From: Collinsella sp.
GTDB taxonomy: Bacteria; Actinomycetota; Coriobacteriia; Coriobacteriales; Coriobacteriaceae
Assembly (NCBI GenBank): GCA_019414245.1
Contig: DXMK01000015.1
Coordinates: 171,383 to 235,382, forward strand
DNA: 64,000 nt
Direction: 5' to 3'
Of this stretch, positions 61,601 to 64,000 are shown one piece after another (within the stretch, counting starts at the first letter, position 1; each line of letters starts with the position of its first letter). The notes under the pieces were generated by a model that was not told where the DNA came from, made no database searches, and saw only the letters and a list, made by a program, of their open reading frames with translations. The translations under genes were made by a program, and so were the position numbers.

Positions 61601-61630
61601 GGGGTACCCCCAGCAGTTGCGGTGAAATAG
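58619..61630 (+). CDS. Primase-polymerase / SF2 helicase / PLD-like fusion (TOTE-type conflict protein)
   Basis: A 1003-residue multidomain protein. Residues 80-330: archaeo-eukaryotic primase-like domain with a Cys cluster (C116, C125, C135, C138), the catalytic DFD (183-185) and the SGDGAHVWFF motif (214-223). Residues 460-830: SF2 helicase with APTGFGKT (485-492), DECHH (598-602), SATPERSDG (624-632), TESLLGEGFDLS and QQAGRLHR (798-805). Residues 868-990: PLD-like domain; VWYGAIPLL matches the conserved WYGS segment but the expected HxK is replaced (GRLCASVIDEE), so nuclease activity is doubtful. This order is that of the TOTE conflict-system proteins, thought to act against foreign DNA. 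The start is uncertain (ATG 58619 or 58646, neither with a good binding site). The codon use is less GC-rich than in neighbours. Confidence 0.8.
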   Translation: MNADKNGFQMSNGTHQYALFGSALFKFNKTVVHASDPRKQIVICSSGPDIRYTTLEEWEKAGDSFDRRAQIEDIVTSASPARDKLELFRNLFTGRKDVYAHGYRRKDGGIGYTPACANEWKSGICPKASHQRVKCTECSSRVFPELSDAAIIAHFRGNDDRLRDVIGQYVLDKDSNTKVLVIDFDGADWKEATKAIRHVAKSHGIDVAVERSRSGDGAHVWFFFLELVSAKTARDFGSSLITEAAILNKTITFKAFDRMLPAQSTIPEGGFGNLIALPFQGKAQRKGNSVFVDEQFEPFPDQWLYLSQIQLIPRVTVQNLIESIENRSHGIAAVAAANTGVPHSQRLRKRLPLTPRDFPSSLSVTQTDMLYIPEKSLSPAAQMEVRRLATFANPEFFRAQSMHQSVFGKPRFIDLSELRDGYVAIPRGCKVQLERLLQEAGVSAHYSDKRKSSHPIAMAFKGTLRPEQQIVAEQMLSYEDGIMSAPTGFGKTVIGAYLIAAIGLPTLVIVPKTALIAQWKSQLERFLDITDNREPVRTPKGRISKRQPPLIGQIGGGKTAISRLIDIASFQSLSGKDPQTGESLAKEFVRDYSLIICDECHHAAAPQLELVLKSAPAKYVYGLSATPERSDGLTRALSMLCGPVRYVVDPKTQAIQQGIQRIVRPRFTGIRLPTYGPGASFNQILDLLCVHAARNEAIIEDALEAASNGRHPLVLSKRKKHAEELCRLLQSRGHEPILLTGEIDAKERKAILKSLPSFEHDHRIIVATESLLGEGFDLSYLDTLLIATPISWDGSITQQAGRLHRSHEGKQRVEIFDYVDLSIPMFARMYQKRLKTYAKLGYEVFAANDNRQDDRNILVRSARAVEALVNDIENASKSIFIAAPYASAACLEKLAAALADAATRGIALEISIASTPRDDVKAIFAEMNVNYLIKAEGRLCASVIDEETVWYGAIPLLAFPKKEDCSIRFKSSEVAAELLSEIQRKVEPEAAATNGVPPAVAVK

Positions 61631-61679
61631 GGACTGTTTTTGACTTATTAGCCGTCAATCAATCCCTATTCCACCGCAA
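61617..61679. repeat. Family D palindrome, copy 2
   Basis: TTGCGGTGAAATAGGGA (61617-61633) and TCCCTATTCCACCGCAA (61663-61679), same orientation as copy 1, with one mismatch in the stem. The left arm supplies the last codons and the TAG stop of the primase-helicase gene. Confidence 0.85.
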
Positions 61680-61694
61680 CTTAGAAATCGGCAA

Positions 61695-62003
61695 TCAGCC
61701 CTGCGGGCCCTGGAACAGCTCCTCATGCGAGCCCATTCTGACCAGCCGGATCACAGGATTAGTCTTATGCGGTAAGTAGAGAACGACCACGTCGACCAAG
61801 CCATCGGATAGGTGGAAATCGATGTGGCCGTTGTAGTTTCCGCCCGGGTTTGAAAGCTCATGGGCGCCATATTCCGCGGGAAGCGAGCCGTGAGCTGCAA
61901 GCTCTGCGACTGCCGCCTTAAACTCACTCTTTAGCTGCGGATGCATGCGCATCGTTCGTTTGTAGTCCGCCCTAAATTGAGCCTCGACTTTAATCTCGAA
62001 CAT
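61695..62003 (-). CDS. YafQ/RelE-family mRNA interferase toxin
   Basis: A 102-residue toxin of the RelE superfamily, YafQ branch. KVEAQFRADYKRTMRMHP opens the domain, and the YafQ-like features are the H in GAHELSNPGG, YNGHIDFHLSDGLVDVVVLY and the C-terminal VIRLVRMGSHEELF with the conserved SH. It should cleave mRNA on the ribosome when free of antitoxin. The gene starts two bases after the antitoxin stop codon, the usual coupled order. Confidence 0.88.
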   Translation of the reverse strand: MFEIKVEAQFRADYKRTMRMHPQLKSEFKAAVAELAAHGSLPAEYGAHELSNPGGNYNGHIDFHLSDGLVDVVVLYLPHKTNPVIRLVRMGSHEELFQGPQG

Positions 62004-62005
62004 CG

Positions 62006-62305
62006 CTATTCCTCATCGAGGAATGACATAAGCTCATCAGCGTTGTTGAATGACGGGCTATCGTCCGGCAAAATCCCCAACTCATGAGCCTCGGCGATCA
62101 CCATGGCACGCCTCGTCGCCTCGTTGGGCACCTCCGCCCTTCCTACAATCTCAAAAGGAATCTTTCGCTGATTTACAAGCTGCCGAACGGCAAGATTGAG
62201 ATAGGAATTGAGGCTGAGGCCGACCGAATCCAAGAACTCAGTCGCCTGTTCCTTGAGCCCCTCTTCGATGCGAACCGTCGTAGGCTTAACCGTTGCAGTA
62301 GACAT
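62006..62305 (-). CDS. DinJ/RelB-family antitoxin
   Basis: A 99-residue antitoxin. The ribbon-helix-helix N-terminus reads TVRIEEGLKEQATEFLDSVG, then LSLNSYLNLAVRQLVNQRKIPFE, the typical DinJ/RelB block. The C-terminal acidic tail (PSFNNADELMSFLDEE) wraps the toxin. It neutralises the toxin and represses the operon through the palindromes just upstream (62331-62385). CGAGGAGGTCGCG precedes the ATG. Confidence 0.9.
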   Translation of the reverse strand: MSTATVKPTTVRIEEGLKEQATEFLDSVGLSLNSYLNLAVRQLVNQRKIPFEIVGRAEVPNEATRRAMVIAEAHELGILPDDSPSFNNADELMSFLDEE

Positions 62306-62330
62306 ACGCGACCTCCTCGCCTCGTCTTTT

Positions 62331-62385
62331 GCATCAGTATACCCCGTTTTGATGGCATACTGATGTTAAATAGCATCAGTATGCC
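62331..62385 (-). promoter_or_regulatory. Operator of the toxin-antitoxin operon
   Basis: GGCATACTGATG (62354-62365) and CATCAGTATGCC (62374-62385) are perfect 12-base inverted repeats eight bases apart. A third half-site GCATCAGTATACC lies at 62331-62343. Ribbon-helix-helix antitoxins bind such repeated half-sites, so this should be the autoregulation site. Confidence 0.8.
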
Positions 62386-62417
62386 GTTCACATTACTATA
62401 ACAACAGTCACAGCGCC

Positions 62418-63176
62418 CTACATCAGCCCGCTCAGGGCGATGTCGACGGCTTCGTTGAGGTCGTCGGTGATGTGCACCAGCTCCGGATCGAGCGGGCTGA
62501 TCATACCGGCGTCCATCACCGGGCCGTTAAGCCAGTCGAATAGGCCCTGCCAGTACTCGCTGCCTACCAGTACAAGCGGCATGCGCTTGACCTTATGCGT
62601 CTGCACCAGCGTGAGCACCTCGAACATCTCGTCGAGCGTGCCAAACCCGCCGGGAAACACAATAGCGCCCGAACTGTATTTGACGAACATGGTCTTGCGC
62701 ACAAAGAAGTAGCGGAAGTCCATACCGAGGTTCACGTATTTGTTGAGCCCCTGCTCGTGCGGCAGTTCAATGCCCAAACCAACTGACTTGCCGTTGACGC
62801 TCGCCGCCCCCTTGTTGGCCGCTTCCATGATGCCGGGGCCGCCACCGGTGATAACCGCCACGCCGCGCTGGGCAATCTTACGGCCGACCATGCGCGCCGC
62901 CTTGTAGGCCGGGTCCGTCTTGGGCGTGCGGGCACTACCGAAGATGGTCACCGCAGGCCCTAACTCGGCAAGTGCGCCAAAGCCATCGACAAACTCGGCC
63001 TGGATGCGCAGCACGCGCCACGGATCGGCATGCAGCCAGTCGGTCGACTCCTCGGGCGCCAGCAGGTTGGCGTAGGTGTTGTCCTTAGGAATCATGGGGC
63101 CGCGCATGACCACGGGACCACGGCGGTACGTCTCGTCGTAGGCAAGCTCGCCCTCGACATTCTCGTTCTTAATCAT
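62418..63176 (-). CDS. LOG-family protein (TIGR00730 type)
   Basis: A 252-residue Rossmann-fold protein of the LOG/lysine-decarboxylase-like group. VTIFGSARTPKTDPAY is the start of the domain, VAVITGGGPGIMEAANKGA the nucleotide site and VFPGGFGTLDEMFEVLTLVQ the PGGxGTxxE signature. Members release bases from nucleoside monophosphates (cytokinin-activating LOG in plants; nucleotide hydrolase roles in bacteria). GATAGGAGCACCC precedes the ATG at 63176. A diverged remnant of its 3' end lies at 58072, on the other side of the accessory cassette. Confidence 0.9.
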   Translation of the reverse strand: MIKNENVEGELAYDETYRRGPVVMRGPMIPKDNTYANLLAPEESTDWLHADPWRVLRIQAEFVDGFGALAELGPAVTIFGSARTPKTDPAYKAARMVGRKIAQRGVAVITGGGPGIMEAANKGAASVNGKSVGLGIELPHEQGLNKYVNLGMDFRYFFVRKTMFVKYSSGAIVFPGGFGTLDEMFEVLTLVQTHKVKRMPLVLVGSEYWQGLFDWLNGPVMDAGMISPLDPELVHITDDLNEAVDIALSGLM

Positions 63177-63197
63177 GGGTGCTCCTATCGAGAAAAA

Positions 63198-63242
63198 GAA
63201 AAACGGGCGGGGTCGACGCCATGCGCCAAACACCCGCCCGAA
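63198..63242 (-). terminator. Terminator of tgt
   Basis: On the minus strand CGGGCGGGTG and CCCCGCCCG form a stem around an 18-base loop, followed by TTTTTCTTTTTC. It separates tgt from the LOG gene. Confidence 0.75.
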
Positions 63243-63389
63243 CATCAACTATTCGGTATGGTACCCACGATGCATCAAGCACTTGCAAGGCATCGGTCAG
63301 CGGTCGCGCAGACGGTGTTAGCAAACGTGATGACCGGCCAGCGCTCGCCCCTTGCCGTTGCCCACGCTCCGCAAGCGCCCGCGCCGCTC

Positions 63390-64000
63390 TTAGTAGTCCA
63401 CCGCCGCAGGACTGTTCATCCAGTCGCTCACGAACGCACCGTAACGGCCCTCGATAATGGCCTGGCGGGCACGCTGCATAAGGTTGAGCAGGTAGTAGAT
63501 GTTGTGCATCGACAGCAGAATACCGCCGAGCATCTCCTTCTGCGTGACCATGTGACGGATGAGCGCGCGGCTGTAGCCGCCCGTGCACACCGGGCAGGTG
63601 CAGGTGGGGTCGATGGGGCCGTCGTCGTGCGCAAAGCGCGCGTTGCGGAAGTTAAGGCGACCTTCACTGGAGAACGCCGTACCCATGCGGCCGGTGCGCG
63701 TCGGCAGCACGCAGTCGAACATGTCGATGCCCACGCCAACGCCGCGCACGAGCGTGGTAGGGTTGCCGACGCCCATGAGGTAGCGCGGCTTGTGCTTAGG
63801 CATGTACTCGGAAACCAGCGGTGCCAGAGTCTCGAACATGGTCTCGTGGTCCTCGCCCACCGAGTAGCCGCCGATGCCGTAGCCGGGGAAGTCGCCGCAC
63901 TCCTCCAGGTGGCGCAGCGATCGAAGGCGCAGGTCCAGATGCATGCCGCCCTGGACGATGCCAAAGAGTGCCTGGTCATCGCGGGTGTGAGCCTTGTAGC
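63390..64000 (-). CDS. tgt: Queuine tRNA-ribosyltransferase (partial, start outside window)
   Basis: The C-terminal 200 residues or so of a tRNA-guanine transglycosylase, which exchanges guanine 34 for a queuine precursor in tRNAs with GUN anticodons. LFGIVQGGMHLDL, YGIGGYSVGEDHETM, MGVGNPTTLVRGV, the catalytic DMFDCVLPTRTGRMG and the zinc site CTCPVCTGGYSRALIRH are all readable. The frame is open to the window edge at 64000, so the gene continues outside. A terminator follows at 63198. Confidence 0.94.
   Translation of the reverse strand, partial: YKAHTRDDQALFGIVQGGMHLDLRLRSLRHLEECGDFPGYGIGGYSVGEDHETMFETLAPLVSEYMPKHKPRYLMGVGNPTTLVRGVGVGIDMFDCVLPTRTGRMGTAFSSEGRLNFRNARFAHDDGPIDPTCTCPVCTGGYSRALIRHMVTQKEMLGGILLSMHNIYYLLNLMQRARQAIIEGRYGAFVSDWMNSPAAVDY

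Overview
The window is a typical stretch of a high-GC bacterial chromosome. Gene content and protein style suggest a gut member of the Coriobacteriia, most likely Collinsella or a close relative. This is inferred from the actinobacterial-style Rho with a disordered N-terminal extension of more than 400 residues, a CarD regulator, frequent GAAAGGA-type ribosome binding sites and the general look of the proteins. No rRNA and no transposase gene was seen. Almost all genes are ordinary housekeeping or metabolic genes of high GC; two (42660-43850 and 58619-61630) look AT-richer and foreign.

Layout. 1-8 kb: tRNA-His, a class I aminotransferase, a ROK fructokinase-like kinase, then a minus-strand group of rho, a two-membrane-segment acidic protein and a VanZ-like protein, followed by a repeat-rich intergenic region. 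8-18 kb: argS, a CarD regulator, an HD hydrolase, proA and proB flanking an S33 peptidase, pncB, a tail-anchored coiled-coil protein and tRNA-Ala. 18-29 kb: a PflA-like radical SAM protein, a probable 6S-like RNA, a WecA/TagO-type transferase, trpS, an MGMT-type protein, DegV, MarR, a B3/4 protein with an attenuator-like leader, ATP-type pckA and a flippase-like protein. 29-42 kb: a metallophosphatase, a CPA1 antiporter, serC-serA, an M20 peptidase, a short DUF1015 protein, twin histidine phosphatases, a nitroreductase, HdeD and YaiI proteins, a His-rich metal exporter and a DnaQ-fold exonuclease. 42-48 kb: a nuclease-like orphan, then a zinc/cadmium resistance locus (ArsR/SmtB repressor, free HMA domain, P1B ATPase) with three matching operators, and a DtxR-type regulator. 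48-58 kb: Cof hydrolase, ABC-F ATPase, pstSCAB, a Sapep/PepV dipeptidase, a HAD phosphatase and a second DegV. 58-64 kb: an accessory cassette, then a LOG-family gene and tgt (cut by the window edge).

The most interesting region is 57.9-62.4 kb. It holds a 1003-residue protein that joins an archaeo-eukaryotic-type primase domain, an SF2 helicase and a PLD-like domain, the architecture of TOTE-type conflict/defence proteins. Two near-identical palindromic repeats flank it as direct copies. A diverged remnant of the 3' end of the neighbouring LOG-family gene lies upstream, and a YafQ/DinJ-type toxin-antitoxin pair lies downstream. The PLD-like domain appears to have lost its HxK motif.

The second theme is dispersed palindromic repeats. 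At least six families are present, several built around a GGGGAC or GGGACG core. They sit almost only in intergenic positions at gene ends. The best represented has seven copies and forms a near-perfect hairpin that could act as a terminator in either direction.
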